Assembly (NCBI GenBank): GCA_013153205.1
Contig: JAADEW010000023.1
Location: forward strand, 1 to 22,041
Length of the DNA: 22,041 nt
From: Deferribacteres bacterium
GTDB lineage: Bacteria; Thermosulfidibacterota; Thermosulfidibacteria; Thermosulfidibacterales; Thermosulfidibacteraceae
Reading direction: 5' to 3'
The position numbers were made by a program, and so were the translations under genes. Below, one piece after another: positions 7,541 to 14,385 of the stretch. Numbering within the stretch: the first letter of the stretch is position 1; the number at the start of each line of letters is the position of its first letter. The notes under the pieces are model-generated. The model made no database searches, had not been told where the DNA came from, and worked only from the letters and a program-made list of their open reading frames with translations.

Positions 7541-8763
7541 GAAAAGCGGCTCTTTTGATAGCAGTTCTTTTGGTGTCGGTGTGCGCCTACTCTCAGGTGA
7601 GAGTCTTTTCTTACGGCAATGAGTGCTTCTGTTCCTCTTTTGATAGGCTTATGGAGAGGGTTGAGAAAAAGTATCATGAGGTTTCACACTTCTGTTATCT
7701 GGGGAATCCCTACTCTTCAGGGGATATCCTGCAGTTTTTTGCAAAGTATGAACCATCTATAGTCTTCTTCCCTCGCCCCCTTATCCCCTTTTTCGGTCCG
7801 AGGGCTCCCACAGGGGGGCTCTTGGACATCACCCCTGTAAGAGAAGGCGTTTATGCGGGTATATGGGCTGGTGCGAGGGATAAAAGAGGGGCGAAAAAGG
7901 TTCTTAAAGCCATTGTGAAAAGGGCTTCTCTTCTGGAGTGCTGGGAGTATTCTGCTTCGGTTGTGCCTTCCGGGTGGTGGGCACAACAGCTTGCCAACAC
8001 CTCTTACAGGGAAAGGAGGACCCCTGTATCTTCACCCATTTCCGGCGTTCGTGCCGAGATAAGACGCTATCTTTACGAAGGTTATCCGCAGAAGGCTTTC
8101 GTGGCTTACTTTGACCACAAGGTTAAGGTCCTTTCTACCCTTGACGGGTTCAAAAAGGTGAGGGCTGTTGGAAATGTCTATCTTTACCCTGCCCTGTGGG
8201 GAAAGGGCTGTTCGGTCTCTTCCCTGAGGAGGAAGGTTTCCAGAAAGCTAAAGATAAAGGAGAAGAGGGTGGCTCTGCTTTTCACCGGTGCTGACATGGA
8301 CAACATCGCCTTTGCCACAGAAAGATTCAGGGATGTGGTGGTGTGGGCTGCTGTAACCGCCGGCGTCCTCGGCAATGCCATGAGAGCCGGGGTGGACAGG
8401 GGAAACTGGTTTGAGGTGAACGGCAGGTGGGAGAAGGTGGGCACCATAAACATAATCGTTTTTGTCAACAGAAAGCTTTCGGAAGCCGCATACGCTCAGG
8501 CTATCATAAGGGTTACCGAGGCGAAGAGTGCCGTGCTTCAGGAGCTTGGCGTAAAAAGCACCTATTCCCCATGGGTAATAGCCACCGGAACCGGAACGGA
8601 TAATGTTATAGTTGCCTCTTTGGGTAAAGAACCCTCTTTCAGCTCCTGCGGGGGACACACCAAGCTTGCGGAGCTTATGGCAAAGGCAGTGAGAAAGGCC
8701 CTGTTTAGAGCCATATACTTGCAAAACGGTTTGAGGTTGAGGGAAGATGGAAAGAGAAGGTAA
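7537..8763 (+). CDS. Exported CbiZ-family adenosylcobinamide amidohydrolase with extra N-terminal domain
   Basis: The C-terminal half of this 408-residue protein carries the CbiZ motifs: AVTAGVLGNAMRAG at about 271-284, GTINIIVFVN at about 301-310, AKSAVLQELGV and WVIATGTGTDNVIVAS at about 345-360, then a GGHTKLAELM ending. CbiZ cleaves the aminopropanol amide bond of cobinamides to give cobyric acid, allowing salvaged corrinoids to be rebuilt with a new lower ligand. It is normally cytoplasmic and about 200-240 residues. This protein starts with a signal peptide (residues 1-19, cleavage likely AYS/Q) and has an additional region, about 20-220, that I do not recognise, including ECFC (30-33) and PSIVFFPRPLIPFF. 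It overlaps the CobN-like gene by 4 nt and the next by 17 nt. Export is predicted from sequence; the activity is inferred from family motifs. Periplasmic corrinoid trimming is the simplest reading. Confidence 0.85.
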   Translation: MRKAALLIAVLLVSVCAYSQVRVFSYGNECFCSSFDRLMERVEKKYHEVSHFCYLGNPYSSGDILQFFAKYEPSIVFFPRPLIPFFGPRAPTGGLLDITPVREGVYAGIWAGARDKRGAKKVLKAIVKRASLLECWEYSASVVPSGWWAQQLANTSYRERRTPVSSPISGVRAEIRRYLYEGYPQKAFVAYFDHKVKVLSTLDGFKKVRAVGNVYLYPALWGKGCSVSSLRRKVSRKLKIKEKRVALLFTGADMDNIAFATERFRDVVVWAAVTAGVLGNAMRAGVDRGNWFEVNGRWEKVGTINIIVFVNRKLSEAAYAQAIIRVTEAKSAVLQELGVKSTYSPWVIATGTGTDNVIVASLGKEPSFSSCGGHTKLAELMAKAVRKALFRAIYLQNGLRLREDGKRR

Positions 8764-9529
8764 AGGTAAGGTTTACATAGCCGGAGCGGGACCCTGTGAC
8801 CCGGAGCTCATTACCTTAAAGCTTTATCGGATACTGAAAGCCGCCGATGTCATCCTTTACGACCATCTGGTAAATCCGCGTATTCTGGACGAGGCAAAAA
8901 GCGATGCCGAGAAGATATACGTGGGGAAGATGTGCGGGAAGCATTCCGTCTCTCAGGACGAGATAAATGCCCTTTTAGTGGATAAGGCTAAAGAAGGCAG
9001 GCTGGTGTTGCGGCTTAAAGGAGGGGACCCCCTCATATTCGGTCGGGTGGGGGAGGAGATGAGGGCACTGGACGATGCAGGTGTTGACTACGAAATCATT
9101 CCCGGAATCACCGCATCTTCTGCCGCGGCGTCGGCGGCAAAGGTTCCCCTGACCCACAGGGATTTTGCTTCCACCGTTACCTTCGTTACGGGACACAGGA
9201 AAAAGGGAATGCCTCTGGATTTGCCTTTTTCCCATCTTGCGGCTTTGAACGGAACGCTGGTCTTTTACATGGCTGTATCCACTGTTTCAGAGGTGGCAGA
9301 GTCCCTGATAAGAGAGGGGATGAACGAAAACACGCCTGTTCTCGTGGCATACAGAGCCGGATGTGAGGACGAAAGGTATCTCAAAACCACCCTGCGGCTT
9401 CTTCCTGAGGTGGTGAGGAGGGAAAAGATTGCAAGCCCTGCCGTTTTTATCGTGGGTCAGGTGGTGGAGATGAGCCCTTCAAGCTCTTTTCTCTTCTCCT
9501 CAAATCCCGGTCTTCCCAGAAGGCCGTAA
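8747..9529 (+). CDS. cobA: Uroporphyrinogen-III C-methyltransferase (SUMT)
   Basis: This 260-residue enzyme should methylate uroporphyrinogen III at C2 and C7 with SAM to give precorrin-2, the branch point to corrinoids, sirohaem and F430. The motifs are nearly complete: YDHLVNPRIL, VGKMCGKHSVSQDEIN, LRLKGGDPLIFGRVGEE, PGITASSAAASAAKVPLTH and TVTFVTGH. The N-terminal GxGPGD loop reads GAGPCDPELITLK, with Cys in place of the second conserved Gly. There is no signal peptide, so it is cytoplasmic, unlike the two preceding proteins. It is single-domain (no HemD or CysG fusion) and has a tail of about 17 residues after VGQVVEM. It starts at ATG 8747, overlapping the CbiZ-like gene by 17 nt with a purine-rich GAGGTTGAGGG upstream. 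It is the last gene of the B12-controlled operon; its 3' end overlaps pgi on the other strand by 73 bp. Confidence 0.93.
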   Translation: MEREGKGKVYIAGAGPCDPELITLKLYRILKAADVILYDHLVNPRILDEAKSDAEKIYVGKMCGKHSVSQDEINALLVDKAKEGRLVLRLKGGDPLIFGRVGEEMRALDDAGVDYEIIPGITASSAAASAAKVPLTHRDFASTVTFVTGHRKKGMPLDLPFSHLAALNGTLVFYMAVSTVSEVAESLIREGMNENTPVLVAYRAGCEDERYLKTTLRLLPEVVRREKIASPAVFIVGQVVEMSPSSSFLFSSNPGLPRRP

Positions 9530-10743
9530 GCGAACCTTTTTCCCTCTTCCACAGCGGGCTGGTCAAAGGGATTTATCCCGTAAAGGAAGCCGCTTACTGC
9601 GGTTGCCATCTCGTAAGTGAAGAAGAGGTATCCCATGCTCTCTTCATCAAGCCTCTCTATGGATATGTGGATGAAGGGAACGCCGTATTTTACAAAGGCT
9701 CCCATGGTGCCTGAAAGCTCTGCGTCAAAAAGCTCTTTTAAGGTGTGCCCCCTGAGGTAGGAGAAGCTTTCAAGCTCTTCAAAAACGTCTCCCATTTTAA
9801 AGTCCACATCCGCCTTCTCAACGGATATAAGCGTGATAATTTTGTCCTTGGGCCCGTCGTTGTAAAGCTGTATCTGTGAGTGCTGGTCCACCGTTCCCAG
9901 GGCTTTGACCGGGGTCTGTCCCCTTCCTCCTTTCCCAAGGCTTTCAGCCCAGAGCTGTCTGAACCAGTCGGCAAAGAGGGAGAGCCTTTCGCTGTAAGGC
10001 ATCATCACCGAAATGGTCTTCCCTTTGAGGTAGGAGAGCCAGTGTATCCCTGCTATGAGAAGGGCCGGGTTTTCAAGGGGAGCGTCTTTAAAGGTGTCTT
10101 TGTGGGCTTTTTTCGCCCCATTAAGGGTTTTGTCTGTGTTAACGCCCATGTATTCTGCCGGGAAAAGCCCCACGTCGGAAAGCACGGAGTATCTTCCCGC
10201 AACATTGGGAGGAACGCTTAAAGAATCAATGCTCTCTTTCTGGCACAGCTCTCTTAACGAGCCTTTCTCAGGGTCCGTGGTGATGACGAGCCGCTTTTTA
10301 AGCTCCTCCCAGCCCATTTTGTCCTTTGCCGCTTCAATCAGCGCCATGAAGTTGGCTATGGTCTCTGCAGTGGAGCCTGACTTTGAGACCACATTGAAAC
10401 AGCACCTTCTCAAGTCTATGCTGGATATAACGGAGGCAAACTTATCCGGGTCAGCGTTGTCCAGAACGAAAAAGCTGGAACAGCGCCCTTTTACCGCGTT
10501 TATGAGGCATTCTGCTCCCAGAGATGAGCCGCCTATACCGATGAGCACAAGTGTGTCGGTGAACCTTCTCTTTTTTTCAACCAGTGCCTTTATGTGTTCG
10601 GTTGAGGAGAAGGGAAGCTCGGTAAACCCTACCTCCTTCTTTTCAACAAGCTCCCTGAGCCACGAAAGGGCTTCCTTCAGGTGGCGGCTTATGCTCAAAA
10701 GCTCGCTTCTGTCAATGTGGGCATGTAGGTAGTTAAGCTTCAT
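9457..10743 (-). CDS. pgi: Glucose-6-phosphate isomerase
   Basis: This 428-residue enzyme interconverts glucose-6-phosphate and fructose-6-phosphate in the cytoplasm. It belongs to the shorter bacterial PGI group. Visible signatures are VLIGIGGSSLGAE, the sugar-phosphate-binding SKSGSTAETIANF, the Glu region WAESLGKGGRGQTP, GTVDQHSQIQLYNDG with the catalytic-type His, and the C-terminal INPFDQPAVEEGKR. I chose the ATG at 10743 because AGGGGA sits about 6 nt upstream; an upstream in-frame start at 10773 would add ten residues inside iorB. It overlaps the end of iorB by 11 nt, so it is the last gene of the PHP-TPR-iorAB operon. Its 3' end runs 73 bp into the convergent cobA with no visible terminator. 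Confidence 0.96.
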   Translation of the reverse strand: MKLNYLHAHIDRSELLSISRHLKEALSWLRELVEKKEVGFTELPFSSTEHIKALVEKKRRFTDTLVLIGIGGSSLGAECLINAVKGRCSSFFVLDNADPDKFASVISSIDLRRCCFNVVSKSGSTAETIANFMALIEAAKDKMGWEELKKRLVITTDPEKGSLRELCQKESIDSLSVPPNVAGRYSVLSDVGLFPAEYMGVNTDKTLNGAKKAHKDTFKDAPLENPALLIAGIHWLSYLKGKTISVMMPYSERLSLFADWFRQLWAESLGKGGRGQTPVKALGTVDQHSQIQLYNDGPKDKIITLISVEKADVDFKMGDVFEELESFSYLRGHTLKELFDAELSGTMGAFVKYGVPFIHISIERLDEESMGYLFFTYEMATAVSGFLYGINPFDQPAVEEGKRFAYGLLGRPGFEEKRKELEGLISTT

Positions 10744-11320
10744 TTCTTTCCCCTGCTGAAACACCCAGCTCAAAGGCTTTCAGGTTTACATCCAGTATCT
10801 TTGGGGGAAGAAGCCTTTTCATCGTCTCCTTCCACAGTCTTCTCTCAAACCCGGCAAAGACGGAGAACATCCCCACTATCACCGTGTTTACCGCTTTTGC
10901 GTTTCCCGCCTCTTTCGCTAAGGATACGGCATCAACGGGATAGACGGTGAAGTGCTCTTTCAGCATCTCCACGGGGTCCTCCGGGTAAGAAGCGGCTCCG
11001 CTTAACACCGTTATGGGGCTAATCTTCTGGGTGTTGACGATTATTCTGGCTTGAGGCTTTAAATACGGGGCATATCTCAGAGCCTCCAGCTCTTCAAAGG
11101 CAAGGAGGAAGTCGGCGCCTCCAGCAGGGATAATGGGAGAATAGACTTTCTCTGCTATTCTGACGAAGGAGAAGACGCTTCCGCCCCTTTGAGCCATGCC
11201 GTGGATTTCACTCTTTTTAACGTCGTATCCAGCCGCAAGGGCTACATTTGATATGATTTCTGACGCAAGGAGAACGCCTTGTCCACCTACTCCCGCAATC
11301 ACTATGTCAAGTCTGCTCAT
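10733..11320 (-). CDS. iorB: Indolepyruvate:ferredoxin oxidoreductase, beta (gamma-domain) subunit
   Basis: This 195-residue small subunit works with IorA to oxidise aryl pyruvates to aryl acyl-CoA with ferredoxin as acceptor, an anaerobic route for aromatic amino acids. It can also run reductively in autotrophs. Seen in sequence: GVGGQGVLLASEIIS at the N-terminus, the family motif SEIHGMAQRGGSVFSFVR, and SPIIPAGGADFLLAFEELEAL. There are no Fe-S cysteines, as expected for the beta subunit. Its ATG overlaps the stop of iorA by 4 nt, as expected for paired subunits, and its end overlaps the pgi start by 11 nt. Confidence 0.95.
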   Translation of the reverse strand: MSRLDIVIAGVGGQGVLLASEIISNVALAAGYDVKKSEIHGMAQRGGSVFSFVRIAEKVYSPIIPAGGADFLLAFEELEALRYAPYLKPQARIIVNTQKISPITVLSGAASYPEDPVEMLKEHFTVYPVDAVSLAKEAGNAKAVNTVIVGMFSVFAGFERRLWKETMKRLLPPKILDVNLKAFELGVSAGERNEA

Positions 11321-13032
11321 CTTTTCCCCTCAACTATGGCGTCTTTAGGACACTCAACGGCACATATGCCGCAACCAAAGCAGAGAAGCGGGTCTATCTC
11401 AGCCTTGCCGTCTTCCATTTTTAGAGCTATACAGCCAACGCTCAGACACCTCTTACAGCCGATGCAGAGCTCTTTATCCACCCTGTAAACGGTGTCGGGT
11501 CGTTTTGTTATAAGGGTGCAGGGCCTTCTTGAGATTATTACGGAAGGCTCCTTTTCGCTCACCTCTTCCTCCAGCACCCGTATGAACTCCTCTACATTGT
11601 AGGGGTCCACCACCCTTATCCGCTCTATCCCGAAGGCTTTTGCCACCTCCTCCGGCATGACGGGCTTGGTCTTTTCGCCCTTTGCCGTCTCTCCCGTGCC
11701 CGGATGGGGCTGTTTGCCGGTCATGGCGGTTGTCCTGTTGTCCAGAATAAGCACGGTGGAGGGGGAGCGGTTGTAGGCTATGTTCATAAGCGAGGAGACT
11801 CCCGTGTGGAAGAAGGTGGAATCGCCTATCACGGCAACCACCCTTTCCATACCGCATGTGGTTGCACCGTGCTCCATGGATACCCCTGCCCCCATACAGA
11901 TGCACGAGTGGAGAGCTGAAAGGGGAGGTATAGCTCCGAGCGTATAACAGCCTATGTCGCCCAGTGCGCGGATTTTCGCTTTTCGCAGGGCAACGAAGAC
12001 CCCCCTGTGGGGACAGCCCGGACACAGGGTGGGCGGCCTTTCAGGTATGCCGGGGAAGGAGACCGTCTGGGGACGGTAGTTTCTGTCTATGGATTTTCTT
12101 ATAACGTCTGGGTTGAACTCTCCCGTTCGGGGAAATACCTCTTTCCCTATAACTGGAATCCCTGCGGCTTTTATCTCGGTTTCCAGAAACGGGTCAAGCT
12201 CTTCCACCACATAGACGGTCTTTACCTTTTCTACAAACTCCCGGATGAGCTTTTGCGGCAGGGGATATATCATTCCGAGCTTTAAAACCGATGCTTCAGG
12301 AAAAGCCTCTTTAACATACTGATAGACCACGCCGGAAGTGATGAATCCTATACTGGTGTCTTTTATCTCCATTCTGTTTATCTCAAGGCTTTCGGAGAAA
12401 AGGGTAAGTCTTTTAAACCGCTCTATGACGAGGGGATGCCTCTTTCTTGCGTAAGCCGGAAGCATCACCCACTTTTCGGGATTTATCTCCGGCTCTTTCT
12501 CTTTTTCCGTTCTTTCCCCTGTTTCCACCACCGTTTTGGTGTGGGATATCCGGGTTACGAGCCTGATGAGCACCGGAGTGTCGTAGGTTTCGGATATTTC
12601 GTAAGCCATTCTGGTAAAGTCAAGGGCTTCCTGAGAGTCTGAAGGCTCAAGGGCGGGTATGAGTGCCGCTCTCACATAGTTTCTGGTATCCTGCTCGTTC
12701 TGTGAGCTGTAAAGCCCCGGGTCGTCTGCCACGGCAATGACAACTCCGCCGTTGACCCCGGTGTAGGAAAAGGTCATGAAGGGGTCCGCCGCAACATTGA
12801 GCCCCACATGCTTCATTGAAGCTATAGCTCTTTTTCCGGAAAGGGACGCTCCTATCACCGCCTCAAGAGCCACCTTTTCGTTGGGCGCCCATTCCGCATA
12901 GATTTCCGGATACCGAACGAGGTTTTCAAGTATCTCCGTGGAAGGGGTTCCGGGATAAGAGGAGGCAAACTTCACCCCCGCTTCCCAGGCGCCTCTTGCC
13001 ACCGCTTCGTTACCGGACAGAAGAACCTTCAC
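11317..13032 (-). CDS. iorA: Indolepyruvate:ferredoxin oxidoreductase, alpha subunit
   Basis: This 571-residue subunit holds thiamine pyrophosphate and two [4Fe-4S] clusters. The N-terminal pyrimidine-binding part starts LLSGNEAVARGAWEAGV and contains ASSYPGTPSTEI-like residues (FASSYPGTPSTEIL). The TPP part is PTLCPGCPHRGVF, then IGDSTFFHTGVSSLMNIAYN with the GDS...N motif near residues 390-415. The C-terminal ferredoxin domain has CIGCKRCLSVGC (second spacing x4, no Pro after the last Cys, usual for IorA) and CFGCGICAVECP. It uses a GTG start preceded by GGAGG at 7 nt, overlapping the upstream TPR gene stop by 4 nt. Oxygen-sensitive clusters and ferredoxin dependence fit an anaerobe. Confidence 0.96.
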   Translation of the reverse strand: MKVLLSGNEAVARGAWEAGVKFASSYPGTPSTEILENLVRYPEIYAEWAPNEKVALEAVIGASLSGKRAIASMKHVGLNVAADPFMTFSYTGVNGGVVIAVADDPGLYSSQNEQDTRNYVRAALIPALEPSDSQEALDFTRMAYEISETYDTPVLIRLVTRISHTKTVVETGERTEKEKEPEINPEKWVMLPAYARKRHPLVIERFKRLTLFSESLEINRMEIKDTSIGFITSGVVYQYVKEAFPEASVLKLGMIYPLPQKLIREFVEKVKTVYVVEELDPFLETEIKAAGIPVIGKEVFPRTGEFNPDVIRKSIDRNYRPQTVSFPGIPERPPTLCPGCPHRGVFVALRKAKIRALGDIGCYTLGAIPPLSALHSCICMGAGVSMEHGATTCGMERVVAVIGDSTFFHTGVSSLMNIAYNRSPSTVLILDNRTTAMTGKQPHPGTGETAKGEKTKPVMPEEVAKAFGIERIRVVDPYNVEEFIRVLEEEVSEKEPSVIISRRPCTLITKRPDTVYRVDKELCIGCKRCLSVGCIALKMEDGKAEIDPLLCFGCGICAVECPKDAIVEGKR

Positions 13033-13655
13033 TCTGCAACCTCCATGAGCTTTTTGGCGTCTAAGGTGAAGGGAGAGTTGGGGAACTTGCCTATAAGCTC
13101 TTTCAGAACGCTTTTGGCTTTCTCGCTTTTGCCCTCCTTCATCAGGGCGAGGGCGTATGTGTATCTCAGATAGGCTTCAAGAAAGGGTGTGTTCCTTGAG
13201 AGCCTGTCGGCTAAAAGCTTTGCGTCCTCCGTGGTGCAGACAAAGGGGTTTTTGAACAGGCTTTTGTCCTTGAGGTGGGACAACCCCTCCTTTATCTCTT
13301 TTATCCCTTCCTCTTTTTTGCCCATGTCCATGAGCACCCTTCCCTTCATAAGCTGTGCCAGCACGGACATTTTACCGGCATCCATCTTTTCGGCTTCGTC
13401 AAAGTATTTGACGGCTTCCTTCAGGTAGCTTTCAGCTTTGGTTGAATTGGCTCTTTCAGCCTGATTGTAAGCCTTTATTCCCTGGGAATACAGAAACGCC
13501 GCCTTCTCAGCCTTTTTTGTCTTCATGTGGTTGTAGATACCCACACCCAGAACCACCAGCACTGCAAGCACCACCGCCGCTATGATGGGGTATCTCTTTT
13601 CGTATATTACATCGGCAAGCTCTTTCTTCTTGTGGGGTTTTTCGTCGTGGCTCAT
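13029..13655 (-). CDS. Membrane-anchored TPR protein, YfgM-like
   Basis: This 208-residue protein has a charged cytoplasmic head with a His/Lys-rich patch (HDEKPHKKKE), one membrane helix at about residues 22-42 (YPIIAAVVLAVLVVLGVGIY), and an outward alpha-helical TPR-like region. The latter includes YSQGIKAYNQAERANS, YLKEAVKYFDEAEKMD, and a final repeat KSEKAKSVLKELIGKFPNSP. This is the layout of YfgM, the ancillary SecYEG/chaperone-network subunit, and related TPR_21-type proteins. I chose the ATG at 13655, preceded by GGGAGG at 6 nt and overlapping the PHP gene stop by 4 nt (ATGA); a longer reading frame to 13736 has no support. The function is only a family-level guess. Confidence 0.75.
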   Translation of the reverse strand: MSHDEKPHKKKELADVIYEKRYPIIAAVVLAVLVVLGVGIYNHMKTKKAEKAAFLYSQGIKAYNQAERANSTKAESYLKEAVKYFDEAEKMDAGKMSVLAQLMKGRVLMDMGKKEEGIKEIKEGLSHLKDKSLFKNPFVCTTEDAKLLADRLSRNTPFLEAYLRYTYALALMKEGKSEKAKSVLKELIGKFPNSPFTLDAKKLMEVAE

Positions 13656-14314
13656 ATCCTGCCTCCCGTAATGCTTTTTGCTATGTTGAAACCGTTGTTT
13701 ATCACCTTGTTTGCCTCCTGCAGGGAGAGACCGCAACCCATGAGCACCGCAAGGGCTTCCTTTTTGCTCATCAAATCAGATGGGGCGTGGGAATCCGTGT
13801 TGAACACCAGTCTTGCGCCGTGTTTCTGGGCAAGCTTTGCCACGTGCCCGTTGGTGAAGGAATGGCCCTTTCTGCCCGATATCTCCAGACATACCCCCAT
13901 CTCAACGGCAAGCTTCACGTCCTCTTCCGTGATGAGTCCGGGATGGGCAAGTATGTCAACCCCTGCGAGAATAGCCGCCCTGTTTGTTCCGGGGGCTACG
14001 GGTTCCACAATGGTCTCGCCGTGAGCCACTATCAGCTCGGCTCCCAGCCTTCTTGCGTAAAGCACCGCCTCCTGCATCTCATCCGGTGGAATGTGGGTGA
14101 GCTCTATCCCCGCTATCACCTTTATGCCGAGCTCTAAGGCGTTTATCCTTTCTGCCGCCTTTCTCACCGATGTTATGATGAGCTCCATATTTGAGAAGTC
14201 GCCGTGGTCCGTGATGGCTAAAAAGTGTATGCCTTTGACCATGGCTCTTCTCGTAAGCTCGTAAGGGATGAGAACGCCGTCGCTAAAAGTTGTGTGGGTA
14301 TGCAGGTCAACCAT
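13652..14314 (-). CDS. PHP-domain metal-dependent phosphoesterase
   Basis: This 220-residue protein has the complete set of PHP metal-ligand motifs: VDLHTHTTFSDG at the N-terminus, FLAITDHGDF, AGIELTH, IVAHGE, ILAHPGLI and FNTDSHAP. Standalone PHP proteins of this size hydrolyse phosphoesters (histidinol phosphate, nucleotides or others) using a trinuclear metal site; the substrate cannot be told from sequence. It starts at the ATG 14314 with AGGGG seven bases upstream. It is the first gene of the leftward operon and is divergent from truB, with 71 bp between the two starts. Histidinol-phosphatase is one option, but no histidine genes are nearby. Confidence 0.9.
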   Translation of the reverse strand: MVDLHTHTTFSDGVLIPYELTRRAMVKGIHFLAITDHGDFSNMELIITSVRKAAERINALELGIKVIAGIELTHIPPDEMQEAVLYARRLGAELIVAHGETIVEPVAPGTNRAAILAGVDILAHPGLITEEDVKLAVEMGVCLEISGRKGHSFTNGHVAKLAQKHGARLVFNTDSHAPSDLMSKKEALAVLMGCGLSLQEANKVINNGFNIAKSITGGRI

Positions 14315-14327
14315 TGCTTCACCCCTT

Positions 14328-14356
14328 AATATTTGCTAATGGGATTTAGCAATATT
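14328..14356. promoter_or_regulatory. Inverted repeat in the divergent PHP/truB intergenic region
   Basis: AATATTTGCTAA (14328-14339) and TTAGCAATATT (14346-14356) are inverted copies differing by one extra T, separated by 6 nt (TGGGAT). The repeat lies in the only 71-bp gap between two divergent operons, so both promoters must be in or near it. It could be an operator for a dimeric regulator or an AT-rich hairpin. I cannot assign clear -35/-10 pairs for either direction. Confidence 0.5.
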
Positions 14357-14385
14357 TCGGTCACTTTACAAGCAAAAGGTGGGAT

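Noticed and set aside
7537..7620. Lipoprotein signal (VSVC) in the CbiZ-like protein
   Set aside because: The residue before Cys is Val, whereas a lipobox needs Gly, Ala or Ser there. A normal signal peptidase site after AYS fits better.
10055..10732. 225-codon plus-strand open frame opposite pgi
   Set aside because: The minus strand carries a complete pgi with all family motifs. The plus-strand frame has Ser/Leu-rich composition typical of an antisense frame.
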